The notes below the pieces were generated by a model. It did not search any database, was not told the origin of the DNA, and was given only the letters and a program-made list of their open reading frames with translations. A DNA stretch of 64,000 nt from Streptomyces sp. NBC_01591 (GTDB lineage: Bacteria > Actinomycetota > Actinomycetes > Streptomycetales > Streptomycetaceae). This document shows positions 1 through 9,128 of the stretch, piece by piece. The position numbers and the translations under genes were made by a program. How positions within the stretch are numbered: the stretch's first letter is position 1; every line of letters begins with the position of its first letter. The stretch is taken from assembly GCF_035918155.1 (NCBI RefSeq), contig NZ_CP109328.1:806001-870000 (forward strand), read 5' to 3'.

Positions 1-207
1 CAGGAGCACGTCCAGTCCGTGAAGTCCCGCATCGATGACCGGAAGGCGGAAGTCGATATGAAGCGTGCCGACCGTGCGGCGGACGATGCGGAGTCCTACG
101 CGTTGGACGCGATCGGCTTCGCCACCGCCGCGGTCGAGGAGGCCGAGTACGCCACGCTCGACGCGACGCTGGCCCGTACGGATGCCGATGCCAAACACAC
201 GAGGTAA
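1..207 (+). CDS. C-terminal end of an alanine-rich coiled-coil protein (partial)
   Basis: The frame is open from the first base of the window to a TAA at 205-207, so the gene begins upstream and the GTG at 19 is probably internal. The visible tail is about 68 residues, highly charged and alanine-rich (many KxE, ADRAADD and AAVEEAE runs), with no cysteine or membrane segment. It should form a long amphipathic helix or coiled coil. The family is not recognised. It may be a helical scaffold or stress-type protein, but nothing here shows a function. Confidence 0.5.
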   Translation, partial: QEHVQSVKSRIDDRKAEVDMKRADRAADDAESYALDAIGFATAAVEEAEYATLDATLARTDADAKHTR

Positions 208-695
208 TCCGAAACATCAAGAACGCCCCCTCCAAGAATTGGCGAATTCCAGGGGTCGTTGCAACACAGGTGATCAACTGGCTGTTGCCAGGAGCTTTCG
301 AGTTCCCCCGCGATTGATCGGGGCGGGGCCGTGACATGACGAGGGCCGCGCGGGTTCTTCGAGTGTGGTCAGAGCCGCCAGCCCCGTCGATAGCACGAGG
401 CCCTGGGAGTCAGCGACATCCCCGGGGTCTCTGTGCACTTCGCTTGACCTAGGCCCAACGAACGACCACAGCCTGCGTCACGCCCACTCCATGCCCACCT
501 CGCGCAGCGCGTCCAAGTTGCTCTGCCGGTGTCCCACCTCGCGCGTGCGTTCGAGCACCACACCCCCAGTTTCACGACCACCGGCTCCGTAGCGCCGTCG
601 ACCGCGATCTCCTCGGCGTGGCCGCGCGGTACAGGCCGGTGGGCGCCTTCCCGTTCCACCAGGGGCATTGCATGATCGCGATCTGTCCGGGTTGA
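208..695. other. Stretch without a convincing gene
   Basis: This lies between the stop of the first gene and the stop of the ISAs1 remnant. Open frames occur on both strands but have no ribosome site and no recognisable domain. It may include the outer end of the ISAs1 element; no clear terminal repeat was seen. Confidence 0.3.
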
Positions 696-1185
696 TCACG
701 TGAGGCCGAGGGCTGACAGCGGGCGGTGGTAGTCGCGGCTGGTTTGGCGGAGGGCAGCGGCGATGTTGGTCTTGCCGTTCTGGCGGAAGACGCTGATGGC
801 GAGGTTGCGCAGGCTGGCCATGGTGCGGGGCAGGTGGCCGGTGCGGACCTTGGAGTCGTCCTCGCGGAAGGTGCGGTCACGGACGTGGTGCAGGAGGTTC
901 TCGATGCCCCAGTGACCTCTGATCCAGGCGGCGAGCTGGGGTGGCGTCGTAGATGTCCAGGCTGGTGATCACGTAGACCCGCTCGATGGTGAGCTTGCCC
1001 GTACTCAACTCCCGTCGCCATCGGACGACTTGGATGGCCTGGCGGGCGCCGGGATAGTCGAGGTGGCGGAAGGCTGCGACCTTGAGCCGGCGGATCTCGT
1101 CACGGTGATGGGCCTTGTCGCGGGTGCGGTGCTCCAGCGGGATGTCGGCCCACGGCAGCTTCCTGACCTGCGCATACAGACCGGG
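696..1185 (-). pseudogene. ISAs1-family transposase, C-terminal half, frameshifted
   Basis: Read leftward, the sequence gives the second half of an ISAs1-type DDE transposase. Typical motifs are VYVITSLD, then [35 protein letters not shown] and a tail ending SALGLT before the TGA at 698-696. The first part (down to about 945) is in one frame and the rest in another, so at least one frameshift breaks it. The N-terminal half is missing and is replaced at about 1185 by a resolvase fragment. It cannot encode an active transposase. Confidence 0.75.
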
Positions 1186-1265
1186 ATGAAGGATGTGCCC
1201 GGTGCCGCGCACGAGGCGGAACATCTCGGAGATGTGCACGGTGTCGCCCGGCCGCGCGTACGAGA
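1186..1265 (-). pseudogene. Serine recombinase (resolvase) fragment
   Basis: About 26 codons match the resolvase N-terminal domain (ARPGDTVHISEMFRLVRGTGH), the stretch that follows the catalytic serine in Tn3-type resolvases. It is fused in frame to the ISAs1 remnant on its left and abuts a truncated zinc-ribbon gene on its right. It is far too short to be active and marks an older transposon insertion or recombination scar. Confidence 0.6.
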
Positions 1266-1412
1266 CCAGTCGGACGCGTCGACGAACTTCCGGCAGGACG
1301 GGCACGCGTAGAACCGGTCGCCGGAGTACCAATCAGCCGTTGGAGCCGCCACGCGATACTCGGTGACGTCGTAGTACACAACGGCTCCTGGCCGACCGCA
1401 GAAATCGCACAT
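1266..1412 (-). pseudogene. N-terminal fragment of a zinc-ribbon-like protein
   Basis: The ATG at 1412 is preceded by a good ribosome site (GGAG in the context tcaggagaactc). The product begins MCDFCGRPGAVVYYDV and later has FYACPSCRKFVD. The two CxxC pairs suggest a small zinc-binding domain. After about 49 residues the homology stops at the resolvase/ISAs1 scar, so the gene has lost its C-terminus. The function of the intact family is not known to me. Confidence 0.55.
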
Positions 1413-1549
1413 CGGCGCCCTTGAGTTCTCCTGACACGAAACCGGCCACGGCAGCGCAATCCGGTCAACGGCCCCTGGTGCCCTGCGCGCGTGCCGCGCA
1501 GGCGCTGATAGCCGCCGGGGCCAGCATCCAAGACAACACGGGAGCCACC

Positions 1550-1874
1550 GTGCGCCTACGCACCGCTGTGACAGCACTGACCGGGGCCGCAGTCCTCACC
1601 GTTGCCCTGGCCGGATCCGCCCAGGCGGCTGACGGCTCGATCTTCGGAAGACATCAAGGTGGGGGACCTGAACGACGGCGACGGCTGGGGCTCCAGCCTC
1701 GTCGTGCACAGCGACCAGGGCGTTCTCCGGGAGTACCGCGTCCACGACAGTCAGTCCTATTCGTTCGGCGACGAACCCTTCTACCGCGTCAGCGGGGTGT
1801 GGTTCTCCATCTGCAACTGGAACGAGGCCACCGACGCCCTGAACTCCTGCGCGCGCCTGACCAAGGGCGGCTGA
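1550..1874 (+). pseudogene. Small secreted protein with one frameshift after the signal peptide
   Basis: A GTG start at 1550 follows GGAG by 5 nt. It opens a classical Sec signal peptide (VRLRTAVTALTGAAVL, then ALAGSAQA with a cleavage site near AQA-AD). The mature part is in another frame, which begins EDIKVGDLNDGDGWGSS and ends CARLTKGG at the TGA 1872-1874. Removing one G near 1655 (in ttcggaag) would join the two frames into a protein of about 107 residues with two cysteines. This is either a real single-base loss of function or an assembly error. No family was recognised. Confidence 0.6.
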
Positions 1875-1894
1875 CAGGAACGGCCATCGCGCCA

Positions 1895-1927
1895 ACGGCC
1901 GCGCCCCCTTCACGCGGGCGCGGCCGT
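1895..1927. terminator. Bidirectional terminator hairpin
   Basis: A perfect 12-bp stem (ACGGCCGCGCCC paired with GGGCGCGGCCGT) with a 9-nt loop lies between the convergent ends of the secreted-protein gene (stop 1874) and ku (stop 1995). It has no T-run, as is common in Streptomyces. Confidence 0.7.
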
Positions 1928-1994
1928 GCCCGGGGTGGCGAGCATCGGAGCGATCCGCGGCAGACCCACCATGACCATCCCGTTTCGCGCCCGC

Positions 1995-2954
1995 TCAGGA
2001 CGCGCTGCGCTTCCTCGCGGCCGCGGTCTTCTTCGTGGTGGTCTTCTTCTCCGTGTTCTTCTTCGCGGCAATGGTCTTCTTCGCCGTGGTCTTCCTGGCC
2101 GGGGCGGCCTTCTTGGCCGTGGTCGTCTTGCGTGGCTGCATCGTGTGCACGGTGGCGTCCTGGCCGTGCTCGCCGCGTGATTCCCTGGCCGCCTTGACGG
2201 AGGCGTTCAGGGCGGCCATCAGGTCGACGACCTTCCCGGATTCCCGTTCCTCGCCCTCGGCCGGCTCCGGGAGCTCCTTGCCCTCGGTCTTCGCCTCGAT
2301 CAGCTCCTCCAGGGCGTCGCGGTACTGGTCCCAGAAGCCGGAGATGTCGTCGAGGGCCATGGTGTCGGTGAGCTGGACGGCCCGCTCGATCTCGTCGTCG
2401 TCCAGGTCGACGTCCTTGGGTGCGAGGGACTCGGGGCTGCGGATCTCGTCGGGCCACCGCATCGCGTGCAGCACGATCGCGTCCTCCCGCACCCGGAGCA
2501 GCCCCAGCCGCTCGCGGTTGTGCCACGCGAACTTCGCGACGGCGACCTTGTCGGACCGCTCCAGCGCCTTGCGAAGCAACGTGTAGGGCCTGGCCGCGAC
2601 CTGCCCGTCGATCGCGAGGAAGTAGCTGTCGCTGATCCGGATCGGGTCGATGCTGTCGGCGTCGACGAACGCCACGATCTCGATGGCCTTCACGGTGGGC
2701 AGCGGCATCTCGTCGAGCTCTTCATCAGTGACCGGGACGACCTCGTCCTTCGCGACCTCGTAGCCCTTGCCGATCTCCTCCTGCGGCACGACCTCGTCTT
2801 CGATCGAGCAGATCTTGCGGGTACGGACCCGGCCCATGTCCTCCAGATGCACCTGGTGGAAATGAACCGAACGGTCCTCAGTTGCACTGACCACCTTGAT
2901 CGGGATGCTGACCAGGCCAAAACTCACCGCTCCGGTCCACAAGGGCCTCGGCAT
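1995..2954 (-). CDS. ku: Ku protein, non-homologous end joining
   Basis: Bacterial Ku binds DNA double-strand ends as a homodimer ring and recruits LigD. The product begins MPRPLWTGAVSFGLVSIPI, the usual Ku N-terminus, and carries the beta-barrel core through residues about 1-250, including VHFHQVH, RKICSIEDEVV and a SYFLAIDGQVAARPYTLLRKAL segment. The last ~50 residues are a lysine/alanine-rich tail (repeats of TTAKKAAPARK type) like the DNA-binding tails of other actinobacterial Ku proteins. The start at 2954 is chosen because GGAGG stands 5 nt before it; a longer frame to 2984 lacks this. Length (319 aa) fits the family. No ligD lies next to it, so its ligase partner must be elsewhere. Confidence 0.93.
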   Translation of the reverse strand: MPRPLWTGAVSFGLVSIPIKVVSATEDRSVHFHQVHLEDMGRVRTRKICSIEDEVVPQEEIGKGYEVAKDEVVPVTDEELDEMPLPTVKAIEIVAFVDADSIDPIRISDSYFLAIDGQVAARPYTLLRKALERSDKVAVAKFAWHNRERLGLLRVREDAIVLHAMRWPDEIRSPESLAPKDVDLDDDEIERAVQLTDTMALDDISGFWDQYRDALEELIEAKTEGKELPEPAEGEERESGKVVDLMAALNASVKAARESRGEHGQDATVHTMQPRKTTTAKKAAPARKTTAKKTIAAKKNTEKKTTTKKTAAARKRSAS

Positions 2955-3064
2955 CCGTACCTCCAGGCCCCCCCTGGCGGGCATGGGCCGGGAAGCGGAC
3001 CGGAGCGCCGGGAAGGGGGCCGTCCCCGCTCAAGGCGGGGGCAGTCGCGGCCGGGCCGCGTGGG

Positions 3065-4204
3065 GCGGGCGGACTGCGACTGGCCAGGACGATGGTGCTG
3101 CCGGTGCGGCGTCTGGGCGAGGAGGAGTTCCGCGGCGAAGGCGGCAGGCTCCTGCTCGCGGGCAACGCCCTGCACGCCGACCTCGCACCGGAGACAGCGG
3201 GCAGCGGCGGCTTCGGCTGGCTCATGTCCATGCTCGGCCAGACCTACGGTTTTCCCGTCCCCACCGGCGGCGCCGGGGCGCTCACCGCCGCTCTCGTCCG
3301 CCGACTGGCGCGGCGTGGCGGGGCCGTCCGCTGCGGGGAACGGGTCACCGAGGTCGTCGTCCGCGGCGGACGGGCCGTCGGCGTCCGCACCGCGGCGGCG
3401 AGGCGGTAGCGGCTCGCAGGGCAGTCCTGGCCGATGTGTTCGCGCCGGCTCTCTACAGCTCCCTGGTGGCTGAACGGCACCTCCCCGGCAGGCTCCTCGC
3501 CGACCTGAAGCGCTTCCAGTGGGACTTCGCCACGTTCAAGGTCGACTGGGCACTGAACGGCCCGGTCACCTGGACCTGCCCGGAGGCCGCGCGGGCGGGA
3601 ACCGTCCACCTCGCAGAGGGCGTCGACGGACTCACCCGCTACGCCGCGCAGATCGCCAGGGGCCGCGTCCCCGACGAGCCTCGCCCTCTTCGGCCAGACG
3701 ACCACCGCCGACCCCAGCCGCTCGCCCCGGGGCACCGAGTCCGCCTGGGCCTACACGCACGTACCGCACCGCGTGCGGGGCGACGCCGGTGACGACCGGC
3801 TGACCGGTTCGTGGGACGTCCGGGAGCAGAAGGCGATGGCGGACCGTGTCGAGGCACAGGTCGAGCGCTATGCCCCTGGTTTCCGCAGCCTCATCAGGGC
3901 CCGGCGTATCCTCGCCCCGCCCACGCTGGAGAGTATGGACGCCAACCTTCACGGCGGCGCGATCAACGGCGGCACCACGGCCATGCACCAGCAGCTGGTC
4001 TTCCGCCCCACCCCGGGCACCGGCCGCCCGGAGACACCCGTCCCCCGGCTCTACCTCGCTTCCGCCTCCGCCCACCCCGGCGGGGGAGTCCATGGCGCCC
4101 CCGGAGCCAACGCCGCCCGAGCTGCTCTGCGCGGGCAACGCATCGGCGTCCTCTCCCACCTCCAGAGCAGTTTGACCCACCGCGACCGCAAGGGGCAGCG
4201 CTGA
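3065..4204 (+). pseudogene. Phytoene-dehydrogenase-like FAD oxidoreductase, truncated and frameshifted
   Basis: Three frames in succession encode parts of a CrtI/COG1233-type flavoprotein. The first (about 3065-3409) has FGWLMSMLGQTYGFPVPTGG and GGAVRCGERVTEVVVRGGRA. The second (about 3410-3680) has FKVDWALNGPVTW. The third (about 3680-4204) has WAYTHVPHRV and, near the end, MDANLHGGAINGGTTAMHQQ and LASASAHPGGGVHGAPGANAA, the FAD-binding C-terminal motif of the family. The N-terminal GxGxxG dinucleotide fold is missing because ku lies directly upstream. With two frameshifts and no N-terminus it is a pseudogene. Whether the ancestor acted on carotenoids cannot be told. Confidence 0.75.
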
Positions 4205-4563
4205 CGGCGGCGTCCCCGCCCACCCCGCGTTCTCCCGTCTGTGGCCGGGCGCAGGGGCAGGCGACAGCGAATGACTGCCCCCTTGACACACCGGCGCCCC
4301 GCGCCACGTCCCTCCGCCCATGGGGTGACATCCTGCACATGTCGGTCCGGGAGCCCGGAAGACGCGGCCCTTCCTGGTAACAGCAGGGAATGCCCAGGCC
4401 CTCGCACCCGCAGCCCGGCAACACGGACCCCGGCGTTCCGTCCGAAGGACGACGGCACCGGACCCGCGCCGCGTCACGTCGGGCGCTGCGCGGCGTGACC
4501 GGTCCCGCGGCCCGGAACCCAGGCGTGCGGCAGGCGCCGCCCCGCCCGCGGTACACGCCACGC

Positions 4564-5609
4564 GTGAACCCCACGCTCCAGACGGCCGCCGCCTACGCCT
4601 GGCGGATTCTCGCGGTGGGAGCCGCCGTGTACGTGGTCTTCTCGGCGCTGGGGCGATTCCACGAAATGGCGGTAGCCGTCTTCCTCGGCCTGGTCGTGAC
4701 TGCGGTGCTGCGTCCGGTCGGGGATCTGCTGGTCCGCCTGATGCCGCGGCCGGTCGCCGTCGCCGTGGCACTGCTCGGCAGTATCGTCCTCGTCCTCGGT
4801 GTCCTAACGCTCGTCGGCGAGGCGGTCGCCGGAGAGCGCAACGGGCTGGAACGGAGTTCGGCGACGGGCTGGGCAGGATCGAGCACTGGCTGGAGGGGCC
4901 GCCGTTCCGGCTGAACCCGAGGACGCTCGACGGCCTCCAGTCCCGGATCGGGCAGTACCTGTCCAGTCATCGCTCCGCCCTCATCAGCACGGCCGTCAGC
5001 AGTGTGGGCCGACTGGTCGAGGTCGTGACGGTATTCGTCCTGGCGTTGTTCTGCTCAGTTTTCTTCATGCACTCGGGCGACCGGCAGTGGGACTGGTTCT
5101 GCGATCAACTCCTGCAGAAGGCCCGGGCCCGGGTGGCGATCGCAGGCCGGGCCGCCTGGCGCACGTTCACCGGATACACCCACGGCATCATCCTGGTGGC
5201 AGGGACCAACGCCGTATTCGTAGGACTGGCCCTGTTCGCACTCGGAGTACCACTGGCCCTGCCACTGGCGCTGCTCGAGTTCTTCGCCGCCTTCATCCCG
5301 TTGATCGGCTCACCGATCGCCCTCGCCGTCGCGGCCGTGGTGGCTCTGGCGGCCAAGGGCCCGATCGTGGCGGCCGTCGTCCTCACCCTGATCGTGGTCA
5401 TCGGCCAGATCGAGGGCCATCTGCTGCACCCGCTGGTGATGGGCTGGGCCGTCCGCCTGCACCCAGTCGTGGTCGCGCTCTTGGTGATCGGCGGCGCCAT
5501 CGCGGCGGGCGTGCTCGGAGCGGTGGTGGCGATGCCGCTGGTGTCAGTCCTCTGGTCGGTCCGTCAGACGCTGGCCCGCGCAAGTGAGTCCACGCCCGCG
5601 AAGGGTTGA
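4564..5609 (+). pseudogene. AI-2E family membrane transporter with one frameshift
   Basis: The N-terminal part (from GTG 4564; hydrophobic helices around AVYVVFSALGRF and AVAVFLGLVVTAVLRPVG) and the C-terminal part (helices around VVTVFVLALFCSVFF and ALLEFFAAFIPLIG, then GQIEGHLLHPLVMG and the glycine-rich last helix) together match the PF01594 permease family in order and length (about 350 aa). A one-base loss near 4848 separates them; the second frame continues TEFGDGLGRIEHWL from 4851 to the TGA at 5609. Members export small molecules or act as Na/H antiporters; the substrate here is unknown. The start is uncertain because no clear ribosome site precedes 4564. Confidence 0.7.
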
Positions 5610-5912
5610 GCGGTGTGCACCGGGAAGGGTGCGCCGAGGCGGAAGCGGGACCGGCCTCCTTGGCCGGCCTGCCCACGCGCTTGGGCCGGAAGCCGAACCG
5701 CTTGCCTCCGGGGACGTCGTCCTCGTCGGCCACGACCAGGGACGCGAGCAGCTCACGGGCCTTGACCGCGTCGGGAGGTTCGGGGAGTACTGGCCGGGAA
5801 CCCCGCCCGGTAGGCCGCCGGAGTACCGGACGAATCCGTCCGCGCCCCGACTCGCCGCGGGGGAGGAGCAGGACCCCCGCCCCCGCCTCTTCCTCCGCGG
5901 CGACCTCACCAA

Positions 5913-6061
5913 CGCGGAAGCGGGCCACCCACCGGTGCGCGCACTGTCGTGAGACTTCCCAGCTCCCTGGCCACATGCGCCACGGGACGCAGGCCCTGCA
6001 CGACACGGCGCACCAGAAGGCATCTGCCGTGAAAGGTCAGCCGGGCATTAGCGTGGGCCAT
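5913..6061 (-). pseudogene. IS481-type transposase, N-terminal HTH fragment
   Basis: From the ATG at 6061 the leftward reading gives MAHANARLTFHGR, VRRVVQGLRPVAHVARELG, then after a frameshift SRQCAHRWVARFR. This is the first helix-turn-helix of IS481-like transposases. The catalytic domain is absent. The sequence between 5610 and 5912 has long open frames on both strands but nothing recognisable. Confidence 0.65.
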
Positions 6062-6381
6062 CAAGACCTCCGGTTGTGGTGAAGACAGGCGTCTCCACTA
6101 CTCCCGGAAGTCTCCTCTTGATCAACTACCGACGCGAGTAACCAACCTCATGGCCGAGTACACCTAGCGGTCCCCCGTACGCTCCCCGCCGTAGACTTAT
6201 CAGGGAGCTTGAGCCTTGCCAGACGTCCAGTTCAGGCGGGCCCCGCGAGATTGATCCCGCCAAGGGCGGCGGGATTGGAGTTTCCCACGGCTCTGGCCAT
6301 CGCGGGCTCTCTCTCCAATGAGCGGAAGCCTCTGCCTCGCTTTGTGAGTGGTGGAATCCCCTCAGAAAGGACGTGGGCCAG
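6062..6381. other. Intergenic region upstream of the DUF6479-type gene
   Basis: There is no credible gene here. It must hold the promoter of the small membrane protein starting at 6382, but no clear -35/-10 pair was identified. Confidence 0.3.
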
Positions 6382-6705
6382 ATGAGCCACCTTGTGAGCC
6401 AGGCGCCCATCAGTGACATCACACTGGCCGCTTCGGCTGTGCGCTGGATTTTCCCCCTCGGTATAGCAGTGGTCGTAGTCGCTGTTCTGCTTGGCCTCGT
6501 CTGGTGGGACGCGCGCCGTCGGTCTCGGGCACGACAGCAGGGACCACGGGCCGAACGTTCCTCCCGAAGCAGCGAAAACTTGAGGGCTGCAGATGATTTC
6601 GGGGAAGGTCTCAGCCCATATGAGATCAACCGCCCCTCTTCGCCAAGGGACGTACCCAAGGATGACAACGGTGGGGCTTTTGGCAGTGGAGGACCCGGCG
6701 GCTGA
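6382..6705 (+). CDS. Small single-pass membrane protein (DUF6479-like)
   Basis: The 107-aa product has one strong transmembrane helix near residues 23-45 (WIFPLGIAVVVVAVLLGLVW), then a basic stop-transfer stretch (WDARRRSRARQQ) and a hydrophilic tail ending in glycine-rich GGAFGSGGPGG. This layout is what I know of DUF6479 proteins in Streptomyces, whose function is unknown. The tail should face the cytoplasm. ATG 6382 is preferred because AAGGA lies about 10 nt upstream; GTG 6373 is possible but too close to it. It stands alone and is followed by about 380 bp before qcrB. Confidence 0.65.
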   Translation: MSHLVSQAPISDITLAASAVRWIFPLGIAVVVVAVLLGLVWWDARRRSRARQQGPRAERSSRSSENLRAADDFGEGLSPYEINRPSSPRDVPKDDNGGAFGSGGPGG

Positions 6706-7088
6706 CGGGTCGGCGACATCGGCGGCACTTGCCAAGATCACCGCGGACCGGATGTGCGCGGAGACGGCCGGCTGAGAAGGAAGTCGCCGACGTTCAGGGT
6801 TCCGCCAACTGTCTGTGGAGACCGCCGGTTGTGCGAACGGAGTCATACCGTCGAGGGCGACGCGGCGACGCGCATCAGTCCTTGCGGCGGCGAGGCCCCG
6901 CATATCGCTCGCGGGGTGGGGCCGACGCACCCGCGCGGCGCCACCCGGCACGTCAGGGCCAGGTCGGCCGATCAGGTGCCGATACCGCGATTCTGCGTAG
7001 TCCCTTCGAGTAATGCGCTACCCATAAAGAGCGAACCGTAACAATAAGGGGCGGGGGGGTGGAAGGAAGATCGACGGGAGAGTGGTGC
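6706..7088. other. Intergenic region before qcrB
   Basis: About 380 bp with no convincing gene. The last 70 bp are locally A/T-richer (around gagtaatgcgctacccataaag and cgtaacaataagg) and are the likely promoter region for qcrB. No operator palindrome was found. Confidence 0.3.
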
Positions 7089-8729
7089 ATGCCCCTGCGG
7101 AGGCGTAAGGCGCAGCTGAAGGCCCGGGCCGGGAAGACGGCGGTCAGTGGTTACGGTGCGGTGGATGGGCGCCTGCCCGTCAGCGAGCTGGCCCGGCAGT
7201 TGCTGCGCAAGGCCTTTCCCGACCATTGGTCCTTTCTCCTCGGTGAGATCGCCCTCTACTCCTTTGTGGTCCTGCTCCTCACCGGCGTGTACCTCACTCT
7301 GTTCTTCGACCCGAGCATGATGGAGAGCGTCTACACCGGTTCCTATGTGCCCCTTCAGGGGGTGAGGATGACGCAGGCCTACACCACCACCCTCGACATC
7401 AGCTTCGCCGTGCGCGGAGGCCTGCTGATCCGTCAGATCCACCACTGGGCGGCACTCGTGTTCGTCGCCGCGATCGCCGTCCATATGCTGCGGATCTTCT
7501 TCACCGGCGCCTTCCGTAAACCGCGGGAGGCCAACTGGATCGTGGGCGTGACACTGTTCGTACTCGCGCTTCTCGAAGGATTCGCGGGCTACTCGCTGCC
7601 CGACGACCTGCTGTCCGGTACGGGCCTGAGGACGGCGGCCACCATTGTGGGGTCGATCCCTGTCGTCGGAACGTACCTGGAGCTGTTTGTCTTCGACGGA
7701 CAGTTCCCGGGCGATGCCGTGATCCCCCGTCTGTACCCCGTGCATGTCCTGCTCGTGCCCGGCCTGATCGTGGCGCTGATCACCGCTCATCTCATCCTGG
7801 TGGTCTATCTCAAACACACCCACTGGGCGGGTCAGGGGAAGACCAACGAAAACGCCGTCGGCTCACCGGCGTTTCCTCACTTCACCGCGAAGACCACAGG
7901 TTTTTTCCTCATGGTGTTCGGCGTACTGACGTTGCTGGGCGCGCTCGCCCAGATCAACCCCGTATGGAACTACGGCCCCTACCGCGCCAACCAGGTCTCG
8001 GGTAACGCACAGCCGGACTGGTATGTCGGGTTCCTGGAGGGCGCGCTCCGGCTGATGCCGCCATGGGAGACCGACATTGCGGGCCACACCGTCATGTGGA
8101 ATGTGTTCATTCCGGCGATCGTGCTGCCAGGCGTGGTCTTCACAGTGCTGTTCCTCTATCCCTTTTTCGAGAAATGGGTGACGGGCGACCGCAGGGAACA
8201 CCATCTGTGCGACCGGCCGCGCAATCGGCCGACCCGTACGGGGCTCGGCGTGGCGGCCATCGTCTTCTACGCCGTTCTCCTGGTCGCCGGCGGCAACGAC
8301 GTCGTAGCCTTCTCGTTCAGGGTTTCGGTCGAGGCCATGACCTGGATCCTCAGAACCGCGCTGATCGCCGCCCCACTCCTGGCCTTCGCGCTGACCAAAC
8401 GCCTCTGCCTCGCCCTTCAGATGCGGGACCTCCATCGGCTGACCGAAGGTGAGGAGACCGGCCAGGTGACACAGTCGGTGAACGGCGGTCTCTCGGAGAG
8501 CCGCCGTGGCCTGAGCCCGACAGCCCGCTACCGCATCCTGATGCGTGATGTCCCGACGCCCCTGGAGCTCCCCGCGGAGGGCCCGATCTCGAGTCGGCGA
8601 CGGCTTCGGACCGTACTGAGCGGCTGGTACTACGGGGACCTCGTGGAACTGCCCGTCACGGAGGAGCAACGGTCCCGGATCGCGGAGCGGACGACACGGC
8701 CGGAGCCGGTCCGCGAACGCGAGGACTGA
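7089..8729 (+). CDS. qcrB: Cytochrome bc1 complex cytochrome b subunit (paralogue)
   Basis: This is the integral membrane subunit of the menaquinol:cytochrome c reductase, carrying two b hemes. The first heme pair is H118 and H132 (RQIHHW...AVHML). The second is H219 and H234 (YPVHVLL...TAHLI), spaced 15 apart. The quinol-site motif appears as PDWY (QPDWYVGF). About eight to nine membrane helices are visible, with a C-terminal extension of about 130 residues typical of actinobacterial QcrB. The start at 7089 has GGGAGAG upstream; an in-frame GTG at 7059 is the alternative. No qcrA or qcrC is adjacent, whereas the main Streptomyces copy sits in qcrCAB, so this is probably a second copy tied to the convergent ctaD-ctaF pair. 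It must borrow Rieske and cytochrome c subunits from elsewhere or be non-functional alone. Confidence 0.9.
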   Translation: MPLRRRKAQLKARAGKTAVSGYGAVDGRLPVSELARQLLRKAFPDHWSFLLGEIALYSFVVLLLTGVYLTLFFDPSMMESVYTGSYVPLQGVRMTQAYTTTLDISFAVRGGLLIRQIHHWAALVFVAAIAVHMLRIFFTGAFRKPREANWIVGVTLFVLALLEGFAGYSLPDDLLSGTGLRTAATIVGSIPVVGTYLELFVFDGQFPGDAVIPRLYPVHVLLVPGLIVALITAHLILVVYLKHTHWAGQGKTNENAVGSPAFPHFTAKTTGFFLMVFGVLTLLGALAQINPVWNYGPYRANQVSGNAQPDWYVGFLEGALRLMPPWETDIAGHTVMWNVFIPAIVLPGVVFTVLFLYPFFEKWVTGDRREHHLCDRPRNRPTRTGLGVAAIVFYAVLLVAGGNDVVAFSFRVSVEAMTWILRTALIAAPLLAFALTKRLCLALQMRDLHRLTEGEETGQVTQSVNGGLSESRRGLSPTARYRILMRDVPTPLELPAEGPISSRRRLRTVLSGWYYGDLVELPVTEEQRSRIAERTTRPEPVRERED

Positions 8730-8746
8730 GAACCACCCTCAGTCCT
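8722..8746. terminator. Shared terminator hairpin of convergent qcrB and ctaF
   Basis: AGGACTGAG and CTCAGTCCT form a perfect 9-bp stem with a 7-nt loop. The stop of qcrB (8727-8729) lies in one arm and the stop of ctaF (8739-8741) in the other, so one hairpin serves both strands and overlaps the last codons. Confidence 0.7.
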
Positions 8747-9128
8747 GGACACGCACGTACTGGAAGACCATTCCGAACACCCCCGCCAGGACCAAGCCCA
8801 GCCCGATCAGGAACAGCCACAGACCGAACACCACACCGATGGCGAGCACGGCCATCCCCGCGGCTGTCAGTGACGGCCAGATGCTGTGCGGAGGAAAGAA
8901 GTCCACCGGACCGGACCGCTCGTGGATGTACCCGTCCCCGCGGTCCTCGGGGCGCAGGCCCTTCCTCCGGTAGTTGGTGGCGAAGAAGAACGTGACCAGC
9001 AACGCCATGAGGAACGAGACGGTGAGAGCCGCCGTGCCTGTCGGATCACGGGACCACACGGCGTAGAGAACATCGGTCACGAGGAAGAACCCCGCGACCC
9101 CGGCGAAGACAATGGCCTCGGTCTTCAT
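8739..9128 (-). CDS. ctaF: Cytochrome c oxidase subunit IV, actinobacterial type
   Basis: The 129-aa product begins [20 protein letters not shown] and has four hydrophobic helices (residues about 5-25, 36-52, 88-104 and 106-124) with a hydrophilic segment between helices 2 and 3 ([20 protein letters not shown]). This is the layout of actinobacterial CtaF, a small accessory subunit of the aa3 oxidase. Its start codon overlaps the ctaD stop by 4 bp (ATGA), so the two are translationally coupled, with ctaD first. It ends 9 bp from the convergent qcrB stop. Confidence 0.88.
   Translation of the reverse strand: MKTEAIVFAGVAGFFLVTDVLYAVWSRDPTGTAALTVSFLMALLVTFFFATNYRRKGLRPEDRGDGYIHERSGPVDFFPPHSIWPSLTAAGMAVLAIGVVFGLWLFLIGLGLVLAGVFGMVFQYVRVQD

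Noticed and set aside
877..1332. A 151-aa protein fusing a resolvase and an ISAs1 transposase
   Set aside because: The fusion is a chance in-frame joint of two truncated elements, not a natural protein.
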